Notes: generated by a model from the letters alone, not told the origin. Shown: positions 38,623-47,677, counted from the first letter of the stretch. The stretch: DNA of 64,000 nucleotides from Spartobacteria bacterium (GCA_003134765.1 PLCM01000006.1:62001-126000), one strand, 5' to 3'. Numbers and translations are program-made.

Positions 38623-40701
38623 GTGCCTGCTTCCCAAGAATCTCCCGCCGGGACAGCGTCTAGCGTTCTTCTCGTCGAAGAATACGATGCGCTGGCGTCC
38701 GCCATCACTTCGGCGCTGAAGAAATTCGCGCCAAGCCATCGCGTTCGGGCGGTTGAATCCCTGGCTGAAGCGGAGGCGAGTGTGGCCGAAACAAGCCCGC
38801 AGCTCCTGATTGTCGATTTCGATCCGCCGCGTTCCGATGCGATCGAATTCCTCGGGAGGATTTCCGGGGCCAATCTCAACGCGCGCTTTCTGGCGATCGC
38901 CTCCGGTGTTCCGCCGGAGCTGAACGCCGAACGCTACGGGCCAAACGCGATTCAATTCATCGAGAAACCTTTCGAGTTGTCGGAATTCGGGGCCGCGGTT
39001 CAGGCTCTGCTCGGTCCGTGGACAAAATCCGATTCAGGCGACTCCCGCGGAACGCTGCGCGATCTCAACGTCCGGGATCTTATTCCTTTGCAATGTCTCA
39101 ACTCGGCCACGGCGGTCCTCCATCTTCGATCGGCGGACGAACGCACCGGCGAAATCCATTTTCTCGACGGCCAGATTGTCCATGCGGTGGCGGGGAATTT
39201 TACCGGCGCCGGCGCGTTGCACCAGATGATGCGCTGGAAGAGTCCTCGCGCCCGGGAGACAGAGCGGGTAATCGATGCGCCTCGAACCATTCATGGCTCG
39301 TGGTCGCTCGTCCTTCTCGAGGCGCTGCGGAAGACGGCTGCGGTGGTCGAGAAACCGCCGGTGCCACCTGTTTCCCCGGTCGTGATAGAGCCACCGCCGA
39401 AGAAGGCGGCCAAAGCGGGCAAGAAGATTGTCATCATCGACGATACCGAAATGCTCCTGATCTTCGCGGAAGATGCGCTCGCGACCGCGGATCCGAGTTT
39501 GCAAATCACGACTGCTTTTACCGGCAGCGAAGGTGTCCGGCGCGCCGAGGTCATGATTCCTGACCTCGTCCTCCTGGACTACAGCCTTCCCGATCTGCGG
39601 GGCGATCAGGTGTGCGAACGGCTTTTGAAAAACGAAGCCACGGCGCGAATTCCGATTGTAATGATGTCGGGCCACGTTTCGGAAATGGACGCGGCGGCGC
39701 GGAAATACCCGAACATTGTCGCCACGATCGCCAAGCCGTTCATGTCTGATTCGCTGGTTGCGCTGGTCATGGAAACGCTGGCGAAAGGACCCGTGCCTCT
39801 GGGCGTTCCTGCTCGCCAGGGAAATGGGAAAAAACCGGCGAAGAAAAATGGGGCCAGTCTGGCCAAAGAGAGCGCCGAAAAGGCAGCCCGTCCGGGGCCA
39901 CCCACGCCGCCAATTCCCGCCGAGACAATCTCACCTCCCCCAGCGCCGACCGTTGATCCGCCCCGGCCGGCGCCACCCCCTGTTCCTGACGAACCGATTT
40001 CCGCGGCCTCGAAAACTGCCGTCGCCCACCCTCTTCCACCATCAGTTGCTGCATCTGCGCCGCCGCCCCCTTTCGCGGGAGCGCTTTCATCGCCACCAAT
40101 AACAACCGTCACCCAGCCCCGACCGCCATCTCCTGCGCCAACGCGGCTCGCTGCTTCGAATGGGAGCTCGGTTGTACTCGGGCTTGGGATGGAAGTCATC
40201 GCGGTCCAATTCACGCCCCGTTTTCAAATCGGAACAATTCGGGCGCGGCCGACCGCGTCGACTTTGTCGCTCACCCACTCGTCGGCGCCCGCGGAGAATC
40301 TTCTCGCCGGTTTCGAAATTGGGCCGGTCGAGCTCGATTCACAGGGCCGCATTCAGACGATGCGCGTGGTGCCGACGCGGCGGCCGGCGATGCCGATCCA
40401 GGCGCGAAATGGTTTCGAGATCAACGATATTGCGCTCGTAAACCAGAATGCCTCCATCCAGCTCACCTCCGGTCAGGCCGCGCCGATGACCATGCAGCTG
40501 ATAGCAATGTTCAAGGTGGCGGGAGTAGAGTTATCGGATCGATTTGAAGTGGCGCAGCTCGTTCTGCAACCGGCCGGAAGCCGCGTGCGCGTCACGCTGG
40601 ATCCTCAATCCCGTCCCGCCGCCGGCACCGAATTCGAAACTGCCCAGGTGCGACTCGATTCTTCACACCGCATCGCCGAGTTCGTTTTGAACGCCGCGTA
40701 G
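38623..40701 (+). CDS. REC-DUF4388-REC protein with proline-rich linker and repetitive C-terminal domain
   Basis: A 692-residue cytoplasmic protein from GTG 38623. Residues about 12-130 are a receiver-like domain (SSVLLVEEYDALASAI, LLIVDFDPPRSD, IEKPFEL). About 140-245 is a DUF4388/PATAN-like domain (GTLRDLNVRDLIPL, GEIHFLDGQIVHAV). About 262-390 is a second receiver with KIVIIDDTEMLL, LVLLDYSLPDLRG and IAKPFMSD. A long Pro/Ala linker follows to about 515. The last 180 residues contain repeated units of FxIxxIxL type (FQIGTIRAR, FEIGPVELDS, FEINDIALVN, FEVAQLVLQP, FETAQVRLDS), of no known family. A TTG at 38572 would add a hydrophobic false signal. It follows the export operon after a repeat and may regulate it. 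Confidence 0.8.
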   Translation: MPASQESPAGTASSVLLVEEYDALASAITSALKKFAPSHRVRAVESLAEAEASVAETSPQLLIVDFDPPRSDAIEFLGRISGANLNARFLAIASGVPPELNAERYGPNAIQFIEKPFELSEFGAAVQALLGPWTKSDSGDSRGTLRDLNVRDLIPLQCLNSATAVLHLRSADERTGEIHFLDGQIVHAVAGNFTGAGALHQMMRWKSPRARETERVIDAPRTIHGSWSLVLLEALRKTAAVVEKPPVPPVSPVVIEPPPKKAAKAGKKIVIIDDTEMLLIFAEDALATADPSLQITTAFTGSEGVRRAEVMIPDLVLLDYSLPDLRGDQVCERLLKNEATARIPIVMMSGHVSEMDAAARKYPNIVATIAKPFMSDSLVALVMETLAKGPVPLGVPARQGNGKKPAKKNGASLAKESAEKAARPGPPTPPIPAETISPPPAPTVDPPRPAPPPVPDEPISAASKTAVAHPLPPSVAASAPPPPFAGALSSPPITTVTQPRPPSPAPTRLAASNGSSVVLGLGMEVIAVQFTPRFQIGTIRARPTASTLSLTHSSAPAENLLAGFEIGPVELDSQGRIQTMRVVPTRRPAMPIQARNGFEINDIALVNQNASIQLTSGQAAPMTMQLIAMFKVAGVELSDRFEVAQLVLQPAGSRVRVTLDPQSRPAAGTEFETAQVRLDSSHRIAEFVLNAA

Positions 40702-40760
40702 AACGAGTCAGAAGAGGCGCGCCGACTGGGACGCCTTCATGATTAATGGTGGAAGAAGTC

Positions 40761-40836
40761 CTGTAGCCGTCGCCCTGTGGGCGACGTTTTTGCGATCAAC
40801 GTCATTCTCACGCTTCGCGCAGCGAAGCGGCTACAG
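40761..40836. repeat. CTGTAGCCGTCGCCC...GCGGCTACAG palindromic repeat
   Basis: Left arm CTGTAGCCGTCGCCCTGTGG with GTCGCCCtgtGGGCGAC hairpin; right arm CGCTTCGCGCAGCGAAGCGG then CTACAG. It lies between convergent genes. The same family occurs translated at 27278-27358 and 57438-57523, solo at 12041, and as a variant at 62649-62753. Confidence 0.88.
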
Positions 40837-40882
40837 AAGAGCACTCTGATCGCAGGGCTGATCGAGCGGCGCGGCTACAGCG

Positions 40883-42178
40883 CTACTCCAAGCCGACCGC
40901 GCGAAAGGTTTGGTCGACGTACCGAAGATGAACGTCGAGTGAACAGAGCGCATCGATCTCCGATTCGGAAAGCCGCGCAGAGATCTCCGGCTCGCGCTTG
41001 GCGTTCTGCGCGAATGATTCGGCGCCTTTCCATGTTTTCATGGCCGCGCGCTGCACTGCTTCGTACGCGCTCTTGCGTTCGGCGCCCGCGCGCGTCAAAG
41101 CCAGGAGAACCGACTGGCTGAAGTAAAGTCCCTTGCTCAGCTCGAGATTCTTTTGCATCCGCTCGGGATAAACCTGCAAACCCTGCACCAGCTCGGTTAG
41201 CTTCGTCAGCATGTAATCGAGGAGAATGGAGGAATCCGGCAGGATGATTCGCTCCGCGCTCGAATGACTGATGTCCCGCTCGTGCCAGAGCGCGACGTTC
41301 TCCAGGCCCACGATCGCGTTTCCCCGGAGCACGCGCGCCAGGCCGCTCAAGCGTTCGCCCGTGATGGGGTTGCGCTTGTGCGGCATCGCCGAGCTTCCTT
41401 TCTGGCCCTCGGCAAAAAACTCTTCCACCTCAAGGACTTCGGTGCGTTGCAAATGACGGAATTCAGTCGCCCAGCGATCGATGCTGGAGGCAATCAGGGC
41501 CAGGGTTGTGCTAAATTCCGCGTGCCGATCGCGCTGGATGATTTGGGTGGAAATGTTGGCGGCCTTCAGACCGAGCCGTTCGCACACCTTGCGTTCGATC
41601 GCCGGATCGAGATGGGCATGCGTTCCAACCGCGCCGCTGAGCTTTCCGACACGGACGCGCTCCCGGGTTTGGGCCAACCGTTCTTCGGCCCGGCCAAATT
41701 CATCGAACATCAGTGCGAGCTTCAGTCCGAATGTGATTGGCTCGGCATGGATGCCGTGGCTCCGTCCGATCATCGGCGTCATCTTGTAACGGCGCGCCTG
41801 AGCGGCGACCTCCGTTCGCAACGCCACCAAGTTTTTCGTCAAAATGTCGATGGCCTCGGTCAACTGAACTGCCAGGGTGGTATCGAGAATGTCGGATGAG
41901 GTCAGCCCCTGGTGCATCCACCGCGCGGCCGGGCCGACCGACGCGGCCACGTTTTCCAGGAACGCAATGACATCGTGGTTCGTCCGTTTCTCTATCTCCG
42001 CGATCTCCGGAATCGAGAACCGCGCCCGTTTCCGGATATCGGCAGCGTCCTCCTTTGGAATCTGGCCAAGCTCAGCCATCGCTTCGCAGGCCAGGGTCTC
42101 GATCTCCAGCCAGATTTCGAATTTGCGCTCATCCGACCAAAGCTGGCGCATCTCCGGCCGGGAATAACGGGCGATCAC
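40883..42178 (-). CDS. purB: Adenylosuccinate lyase
   Basis: A 431-residue fumarase/aspartase-superfamily enzyme acting twice in purine synthesis (SAICAR and adenylosuccinate cleavage). Motifs: TNHDVIAFLE, HQGLTSSDILDT, GRSHGIHAEPITFG, and the signature loop GSSAMPHKRNPITGERL with the catalytic Ser. Length and start fit the family. Confidence 0.95.
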   Translation of the reverse strand: MIARYSRPEMRQLWSDERKFEIWLEIETLACEAMAELGQIPKEDAADIRKRARFSIPEIAEIEKRTNHDVIAFLENVAASVGPAARWMHQGLTSSDILDTTLAVQLTEAIDILTKNLVALRTEVAAQARRYKMTPMIGRSHGIHAEPITFGLKLALMFDEFGRAEERLAQTRERVRVGKLSGAVGTHAHLDPAIERKVCERLGLKAANISTQIIQRDRHAEFSTTLALIASSIDRWATEFRHLQRTEVLEVEEFFAEGQKGSSAMPHKRNPITGERLSGLARVLRGNAIVGLENVALWHERDISHSSAERIILPDSSILLDYMLTKLTELVQGLQVYPERMQKNLELSKGLYFSQSVLLALTRAGAERKSAYEAVQRAAMKTWKGAESFAQNAKREPEISARLSESEIDALCSLDVHLRYVDQTFRAVGLE

Positions 42179-42225
42179 TGGGGCAAGATAAAAGCGGGAA
42201 GGGAAACGGAAAGCGTTTTGTACGC

Positions 42226-42269
42226 AAAAAGCGCCGCTTCAGCGGATTGACCGCTTAAGCGACGCTTTT
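42226..42269 (-). terminator. Rho-independent terminator after the 59-residue protein gene
   Basis: Stem GCGCCGCTTCAGCGG (42231-42245) pairs with CCGCTTAAGCGACGC (42251-42265) with two mismatches, flanked by A5 on the left and T4 on the right. Read on the minus strand it ends in a T run just after the small gene. It also separates that gene from purB. Confidence 0.7.
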
Positions 42270-42292
42270 CGGAAAGCTTTTTTGAAAACCGA

Positions 42293-42472
42293 TTAGCAAA
42301 CGCGGGCGCGCGTGAAGCGGCCGTTGTTTTCCACTCGGACCTGGCCGCTCCCCAGCAGATCAGCCACGGCTGCGACGGTTTCCTTGGTGTTTTTGGTGCA
42401 GGAACTCACCGCCAGGATGAGATCGCCCAGTGAAAGTGTGCGCGGCTTGAGGATTTGATTGGTCTTTTTCAT
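42293..42472 (-). CDS. 59-residue protein of unknown function
   Basis: Starts MKKTNQILKPRTLSLGDLIL and ends RVENNGRFTRARVC. A Shine-Dalgarno-like AGAGGG lies about 9 bases before the ATG, and a strong terminator follows the stop, so it is a genuine single-gene unit. The residues LGDLILAVSSCTKNTKETVAAVADLL look like two helices and the end like a short beta hairpin; two cysteines (one at the very C-terminus). Its size and shape suggest a small nucleic-acid or protein-binding factor, but no family is recognised. Confidence 0.7.
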   Translation of the reverse strand: MKKTNQILKPRTLSLGDLILAVSSCTKNTKETVAAVADLLGSGQVRVENNGRFTRARVC

Positions 42473-42619
42473 AGAGGTTGCACCCTCTTTTGGAGCAAAT
42501 CGGGTGCCAAACTGCTAAGTGAGACCGTTCACCAAAGGAATTGTTCATCGGAACGAACGTGCCGAACGCAAAATGGCCAAGGCGGCTGACACAAGTGTCA
42601 GTTTCTGAACAAATCCGTA

Positions 42620-43264
42620 TCAACGCGAGTTGCCGGAAGGCCGCGCCGTCAGGCGCATCACAATGAAGTAGAGAAGCGTCAAAACGACAATCGCAATCAG
42701 GACGTAATGGAAGTTTTGGCTTTGCTTCACGGCCGTCACGAGCGCCCCGACATTTTTTGATTCGACCATCTCTCTCGTGATCACGGTCTGGCCGAACCAC
42801 GCCAGGACCGAGCACCAGACTGCCGAGCCAACGATCGTCATCAGGCTGAACTTCACGAAGTTCATTCGAATTAGGCCGGCGGGGAACGAAATGAGATGCC
42901 GGATGACCGGGAGCAGGCGCGCGAAAAAGATTCCGCCCAGCTCGTAGCGGCGGAGCCAGCGCTCGGCTCGTTCGAGTTTCGATTCGTTGATGAAAAAATA
43001 GCGGCCCCAGCGGGCGATGACCACCCGACCGAGCCAAAGCGCCACCCAATAACTCGCTGCCGCCCCCAGCCATGAGCCAAATGTTCCCGCCGCCACGACG
43101 CCGTAGACATTCAGCTTCCCCTCAGCCGCGAGAAACGCCGCCGGCGGAATGACCAGCTCGCTCGGCACTGGAAAGATCGAGCTTTCCATCGCCATCAGGG
43201 CAATGATTCCGAAATAGCCCCAGTCCTGGACCCAACCAAACCAGATTTCGAGAAGGTGATGCAT
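42620..43264 (-). CDS. DedA family membrane protein (VTT domain)
   Basis: A 214-residue protein with 5-6 membrane segments. The family motif MAMESSIFPVPSELVIPPAAF is at about 24-44, the Gly-rich GTFGSWLGAAASYW and FFARLLPVIRHLISFPAG follow. DedA proteins act in lipid carrier or phospholipid flipping and membrane homeostasis. It is divergent from the MsbA-like exporter. Confidence 0.92.
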   Translation of the reverse strand: MHHLLEIWFGWVQDWGYFGIIALMAMESSIFPVPSELVIPPAAFLAAEGKLNVYGVVAAGTFGSWLGAAASYWVALWLGRVVIARWGRYFFINESKLERAERWLRRYELGGIFFARLLPVIRHLISFPAGLIRMNFVKFSLMTIVGSAVWCSVLAWFGQTVITREMVESKNVGALVTAVKQSQNFHYVLIAIVVLTLLYFIVMRLTARPSGNSR

Positions 43265-43267
43265 GCG

Positions 43268-43371
43268 AAGGTGTCAGATTTGGGATTTCGAAGTTTCGAT
43301 TTCGGAATTAGCCTGAGCATTCCGTCGCGCGTTAGTTCAATCTGAAATCGGCAATCTGCAATCTTAAATTC
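43268..43371. repeat. Low-complexity AATCTGAAATC-type inverted repeat
   Basis: CAGATTTGGGATTTCGAAGT at the left and AATCTGAAATCGGCAATCTG at the right are imperfect inverted arms of an A+T-rich repeat. It occupies the entire divergent gap between DedA and the ABC exporter, so the promoters must overlap it. Confidence 0.6.
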
Positions 43372-43375
43372 CTCT

Positions 43376-45121
43376 ATGTCGATTTATCGCCGCGTCCTCG
43401 CTTATTACCGACCGTTTTCGGTGCAAACGGTGCTGGGACTCGTTCTTTCGCTCGCCGCCATCGCCTTGAGCCTGCTCAGGCCATGGCCGTTCAAGATCAT
43501 CGTCGACGATGTCCTGGCGCGGAATCCGCAGGCCAGGTTCGGTAATTCACCCAATCTCATCCCCCTGCTCTGCCTCGCCTTCGTCGCGATTCAACTTCTC
43601 TGGGGCCTGCTCAATCTCGCCAGCAATTACCTGTTTGTGAAGGTCGGCCTGCAGGCCCTGCTGAAACTGCGCACGGATCTTTACGCATACCTGCAATCGC
43701 TCTCGTTGAAATATCACGATGCCCGACGCTCGAGCGATTCCAGCTTCCGCGTCGCGTACGATTCGCAATCGATCCAAACGATCTACAACAAAGGCTTCAC
43801 GAATATTTTCGGCTCGATCATTACGCTGATCGGAACGTTCATGATCATGCTACGGATGGATTGGCAGCTTGCTTTGCTCTCGCTCGCCATCGTGCCTCTT
43901 CTCTTTGCCTCGATTTATTTTTTCGCGCATCGCATCCGGACGCAGTCCACTTCGATCCAAGAACAAGACAGCGCCATGCTCGCCCAGGCCCAGGAAGGAT
44001 TGGGCGCGATTCGCATGGTCCACGCGTTCGGACGCGAAGATTTCGAGGTCTCGCAATTTCACCAGCGCGCGACCGAAAGTCTCCAGGCCAATCTGCGCCT
44101 GACCCTGACCAACGTGAACAGTGCCCTCGTTATCGGCACGCTCATCGCGGTCGGCACCGCCGCCATGTATTACGTCGGCTCGCTCCACGTGCTGCGGGGC
44201 ACGCTGACCCTGGGCTCGCTCCTCGTCTTCAGCGCGTATCTCCTGATGCTGTATCAGCCCCTCGAATCGCTCACCTACACCGCCTGGGCAATGGAAGGCG
44301 CGACGGCCGGCGCGCGGCGTTGCTTCGAGGTGCTTGATCGCGCGGACGATGTCGTCGACGCGCCGGACGCGAGGGAAATCAGCGAAACAACCGGCGCGCT
44401 TGGTTTCCAGAGCGTCGCTTTCAGCTACGGGTCGGAGCGGCCAGTTCTGCGCGACATCGGCCTCTCGATTTCGCCGAACCAGATCGTCGCCCTTGTCGGC
44501 GGGACGGGCGCCGGCAAGAGCACGCTTTTGAGTCTCGTTCCGCGCTTCTACGATCCGAACGCCGGCACGGTCACGCTCGACGGCCACGATCTGCGCGCCA
44601 TCACCAAGAAATCGTTGCGCGCCCAGATCGCGATCGTTTTGCAGGACACCCTGCTCTTCTCCACCACCATTCGCGAAAACATCGCCTACGGCCGCCCCGA
44701 CGCGACCGACGAGGAAATCCGCGAGGCTGCCTGCCGTGCGCAGGCCGATGAATTCATTAGCCGCTTACCCGCCGGCTACGACAGCCCGGTCGGCGAACGC
44801 GGCGGCCATCTCAGCGTCGGCCAGCGGCAGCGCATCGGAATTGCGCGCGCGTTTTTGAAAGACGCGCCGATTCTGCTTTTGGACGAGCCTACTTCCGCGC
44901 TCGATCCCACCACCGAAGCTGCCATCATGGAAACCATCAAGGATCTGATGCAAGGCCGCACTACCCTCATCGTTACGCACCGGCTCGCGACTATTCACGG
45001 TGTCGACCGGATCGTTGTGCTCGAGAATGGCCGCATCGTCGAGCAAGGGACGGGTCCCGACCTGGTCGCGAGAGGTGGTGTCTACGCGAAGCTCTATGCG
45101 TCAGGCAATTATCCTTCCTGA
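43376..45121 (+). CDS. MsbA-like ABC exporter (fused permease-ATPase)
   Basis: A 581-residue half-transporter: six TMs in residues 1-320 (VLGLVLSLAAIALSLLRPWPF, first helices; FAHRIRTQSTSIQEQ and GAIRMVHAFGRE coupling region) and a nucleotide-binding domain with GGTGAGKSTLLSLV (Walker A), Q-loop VLQDTLLFSTTIREN, signature LSVGQRQRIGIARAF, Walker B ILLLDEPTSALD and THRLATI. It probably flips lipid A, lipid-linked sugars or a related lipid; substrate cannot be read from sequence. Followed closely by an acyltransferase and glycosyltransferases. Confidence 0.9.
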   Translation: MSIYRRVLAYYRPFSVQTVLGLVLSLAAIALSLLRPWPFKIIVDDVLARNPQARFGNSPNLIPLLCLAFVAIQLLWGLLNLASNYLFVKVGLQALLKLRTDLYAYLQSLSLKYHDARRSSDSSFRVAYDSQSIQTIYNKGFTNIFGSIITLIGTFMIMLRMDWQLALLSLAIVPLLFASIYFFAHRIRTQSTSIQEQDSAMLAQAQEGLGAIRMVHAFGREDFEVSQFHQRATESLQANLRLTLTNVNSALVIGTLIAVGTAAMYYVGSLHVLRGTLTLGSLLVFSAYLLMLYQPLESLTYTAWAMEGATAGARRCFEVLDRADDVVDAPDAREISETTGALGFQSVAFSYGSERPVLRDIGLSISPNQIVALVGGTGAGKSTLLSLVPRFYDPNAGTVTLDGHDLRAITKKSLRAQIAIVLQDTLLFSTTIRENIAYGRPDATDEEIREAACRAQADEFISRLPAGYDSPVGERGGHLSVGQRQRIGIARAFLKDAPILLLDEPTSALDPTTEAAIMETIKDLMQGRTTLIVTHRLATIHGVDRIVVLENGRIVEQGTGPDLVARGGVYAKLYASGNYPS

Positions 45122-45136
45122 TCCGATTTGTTTCAT

Positions 45137-45730
45137 ATGAGCAACGTTAACAGCGAGCGGCGGGTCGAGCAGGATTGGTGGAAGGAGCCTATCCCGCCCA
45201 ACGTCATCTTTGGCGAAGGGTTTTATTGCGAGAGCGCCCAGATTTTTCGCCACCTCAAGAGCAAAGCCCCGCGCGCCGTCGTTCTCGGGAATCACGTCTC
45301 GTGTTATGCCGGTTGTTCCTTTGCCATCGGCGTGAACGGCAGCTGTTCCGTGGGTGATTTTACCCTGCTGAATGGCGCCCTCGTCATGGCCGAGGAACGA
45401 ATCGAAATCGGTTCTCACTGTCTTATCTCCTGGAACGTCGGCATCGCCGATTCCGATTTTCATCCGCTCGCGCCCGCCCAGCGCATCATCGACGCGCATG
45501 CCCTCGCTCCATTTTTGAAGGACCGCCCGCCGCGTCCGAAGCTCCGCACCATGCCCGTTATCATTTCCGACAACGTCTGGATCGGCATGAACGCCGTGAT
45601 TTTGAAAGGCGTGACCATCGGCGAAAATTCCGTTGTCGCTGCCGGCGCTGTCGTCACCAAAAGCGTCCCCGCCAACGTCGTCGTGGCCGGCAATCCAGCG
45701 GTGGTAACAAAGGAACTAACCCACTCCTGA
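45137..45730 (+). CDS. Hexapeptide-repeat acyltransferase
   Basis: A 197-residue left-handed beta-helix enzyme. Hexapeptide turns run from about residue 50 ([20 protein letters not shown]) to the end ([20 protein letters not shown], then [20 protein letters not shown]). The catalytic-His region [15 protein letters not shown] is typical of maltose/galactoside O-acetyltransferase-like proteins. It probably O-acetylates a surface sugar. ATG 45137 is preferred over TTG 45128; the ABC exporter ends 15 bases upstream, suggesting co-transcription. Confidence 0.87.
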   Translation: MSNVNSERRVEQDWWKEPIPPNVIFGEGFYCESAQIFRHLKSKAPRAVVLGNHVSCYAGCSFAIGVNGSCSVGDFTLLNGALVMAEERIEIGSHCLISWNVGIADSDFHPLAPAQRIIDAHALAPFLKDRPPRPKLRTMPVIISDNVWIGMNAVILKGVTIGENSVVAAGAVVTKSVPANVVVAGNPAVVTKELTHS

Positions 45731-45749
45731 GATCCGAGCCGCCAATCAC

Positions 45750-46004
45750 ATGCAAAAACCAAATCTCTTGCGAAGCATCGGCGCCATCGTTCTAGGATTC
45801 GTCGCCGTTGTCGTCCTTTCCCTCGGGACTGACGAGGTGTTGCACATCCTCAACATAGGACTCGTCTTTGGGACTGCGGTGGCGGTTGCTACGATCCCCA
45901 TGCACCTAGGCCCGGCCTGGTACCCCATTTCCATTGCCGCCACTGCTCTGCCCTGCGCCTGGATCGGCGGGGCACTCTATCGCGGCGACCAGATCAGCAG
46001 CTAA
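45750..46004 (+). CDS. Short membrane protein, apparently internally deleted
   Basis: An 84-residue protein with two or three hydrophobic segments (SIGAIVLGFVAVVVLSLGTD; GLVFGTAVAVATIPMHLGPA; ISIAATALPCAWIGGALY). From memory, related membrane proteins are about 130-140 residues, with the start GAIVxGFVAVVVLSxxTDEVLH and the end IPMHLGPAWYP..TALPCAWLGG separated by a middle part that is missing here. The join falls after VLHILNI. The frame is intact. Function unknown. Confidence 0.55.
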   Translation: MQKPNLLRSIGAIVLGFVAVVVLSLGTDEVLHILNIGLVFGTAVAVATIPMHLGPAWYPISIAATALPCAWIGGALYRGDQISS

Positions 46005-46305
46005 GTCCGAGATCGTTTCCGCTCTGCGAGATGAACTCAACACTTCGCAGAAACGTCCAACGTCCAACGTTCAACATCCAACGTTCAACTCCAGAGCAGG
46101 CAGCTTCGAAACTTTTCCTAGTTCCTCCTCTTCCCGGTAAGTTCCTTCAGCGTTCAAGGACTACCAGCCTTGCTGTGCTGCTCGCTCTCTTACTTCGACG
46201 TTGGACGTTGGACGTTGAACGTTGGACGTTTCCCCTCCTCCGCCGACATTCGACGTTCGGAGTTCCGCATTCAGCGTTCTCCCTTTCTTCCGCGTCTTCG
46301 CTCTC
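46005..46305. repeat. AACGTCCAACGTTCAAC inverted repeat region
   Basis: Tandem AACGTCCAACGTCCAACGTT-type units (46051-46090) face GACGTTGGACGTTGGACGTT units (46198-46231) as an inverted pair; a diverged third group (TTCGACGTTCGGAGTTCCGC) continues to about 46280. It fills the 301-base gap before the glycosyltransferase and contains no gene. Confidence 0.8.
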
Positions 46306-47481
46306 ATGAAAAAAAAGCGCATAATCGTGATGGGTTTCATGGGCAGCTGTCCCATCGCCGGCGTCATCTGGCAGCACCTTCATTACATCGTCGGCCTGCA
46401 ACGCCTCGGGCACGACGTTTTCTACATCGAAGATTCCGCCCGTCTTCCGTATAACCCTGACACCTTCGAGGTAAACAACGAGTTCGATTACGCCGCCCGC
46501 ATCCTCGGCCATCTCGCCACCGAGTTTGGCTTCTCCCGGCGCTGGAGCTTTTGCGCCCGCTACCTCCCCGGCAATCCCACCGCCGGCCTGCCTCTTAGCC
46601 GAATTCGCCAGCTTTACCACGAAGCCGACGCCATCCTCAATGTCTGCGGCACCCAGGAATTCAATCCCGACCTCCTTGCGAGCGATCGTATCCTTTATAT
46701 CGAGAGCGATCCTGGCGTCGAACAGATCAAGGTCGATCAACAGAACAAATCCACGATCAAATATCTTCGGCGCCACCACGCCTTGTTCTCCTTCGGCGAG
46801 AACGTCGGAACCGAGGCCTTTCCCGTTCCCACCCACAAGTTGAAGTGGCTTCCCACCCGCCAACCCATCGTCACCGATCTCTGGAAAACAAATCGTCGTC
46901 CCCTGCCCGCCGCCGTCTTCACTTCCGTTGCCAATTGGTCCACCAGCGGATTGAAAGACATCGAGTGGCGCGGCGAGAAATATTTGTGGAGCAAATCGAA
47001 AGAATTCCTCCGTTTCGTGGCCGCCCCCAAACGCGCCGGCGAAACCTTCGAGCTGGCCACCGACATCAAGGACGAAAAGACTCGCGCCAGATTCCTTCGC
47101 CACAGCTGGCGTTTCCGCGCCCCGCACGATCTCAGCGCCGACTATCGTCTTTATCGCGATTACATCCGCCGCTCAAAAGGCGAGTTTACCGTGGCGAAGG
47201 ACCAGTATGTCAGGCTGAACACCGGTTGGTTCAGCGACCGCAGCGGCTGCTACCTTGCCGCCGGCCGTCCCGTTATCATCCAGGAGACCGGCTTTACCCG
47301 AGTCTACGGCGGCGGCCGCCACGGCCTCATCGCCTTCCAGTCCTTAGGCGAGATCGCCGAAGCCGTGAAAGAGATCAACGCCGATTACACCCGCCATTCC
47401 TTGGCCGCCCGCGAAATCGCCCGCCAATTCTTCGAAGCCGAAAAAGTTCTAAAATCGCTCCTCGAACGTGCCGGGATTTGA
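46306..47481 (+). CDS. Glycosyltransferase family protein, copy A
   Basis: A 391-residue cytoplasmic protein starting MKKKRIIVMGFMGSCPIAGV at ATG 46306. The N-terminal half has HYIVGLQRLGHDVFYIEDS, a GT-B-like donor-independent fold; the C-terminal half has the segment GWFSDRSGCYLAAGRPVIIQ, where GT-B enzymes bind nucleotide sugar, then an E-x-P-like loop and a terminal helix. The gene at 56817-58046 is a paralogue. Acceptor and sugar unknown; probably cell-surface polysaccharide synthesis given the neighbouring acetyltransferase and exporter. Confidence 0.78.
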   Translation: MKKKRIIVMGFMGSCPIAGVIWQHLHYIVGLQRLGHDVFYIEDSARLPYNPDTFEVNNEFDYAARILGHLATEFGFSRRWSFCARYLPGNPTAGLPLSRIRQLYHEADAILNVCGTQEFNPDLLASDRILYIESDPGVEQIKVDQQNKSTIKYLRRHHALFSFGENVGTEAFPVPTHKLKWLPTRQPIVTDLWKTNRRPLPAAVFTSVANWSTSGLKDIEWRGEKYLWSKSKEFLRFVAAPKRAGETFELATDIKDEKTRARFLRHSWRFRAPHDLSADYRLYRDYIRRSKGEFTVAKDQYVRLNTGWFSDRSGCYLAAGRPVIIQETGFTRVYGGGRHGLIAFQSLGEIAEAVKEINADYTRHSLAAREIARQFFEAEKVLKSLLERAGI

Positions 47482-47488
47482 AGAAGAA

Positions 47489-47650
47489 ATTTGGACAGGA
47501 TTGACCGGATTTATTGGATTTGGGTTGTAGCGTCCGCTGTCCTCAGGGGAACCGCCCGCTGAAGACGTCCCTCGATGCGCTGATGACAGCGCACACTACA
47601 ATGCCCTCACCCCCGTCCGCGGAGTTCTTCAATCCCGTTAATCCTGTCTG
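47489..47650. repeat. ACAGGATTGACCGGATTT repeat with a nested TTGTAGCGTCCGCTG repeat
   Basis: Outer arms GGACAGGATTGACCGGATTT (47493-47512) and AATCCCGTTAATCCTGTCTG (47631-47650). Inside, 47525-47601, is the TTGTAGCGTCCGCTGTCCTC...GACAGCGCACACTACAA element. It lies in the 369-base gap after glycosyltransferase A. Confidence 0.82.
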
Positions 47651-47677
47651 TCTCTTCCCGACCGTCGGGACCCAGGG

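Noticed and set aside
46051..46280. CRISPR array
   Set aside because: The AACGTCCAACGTT units are short, directly abutting and inverted between halves, with no spacers and no cas genes.
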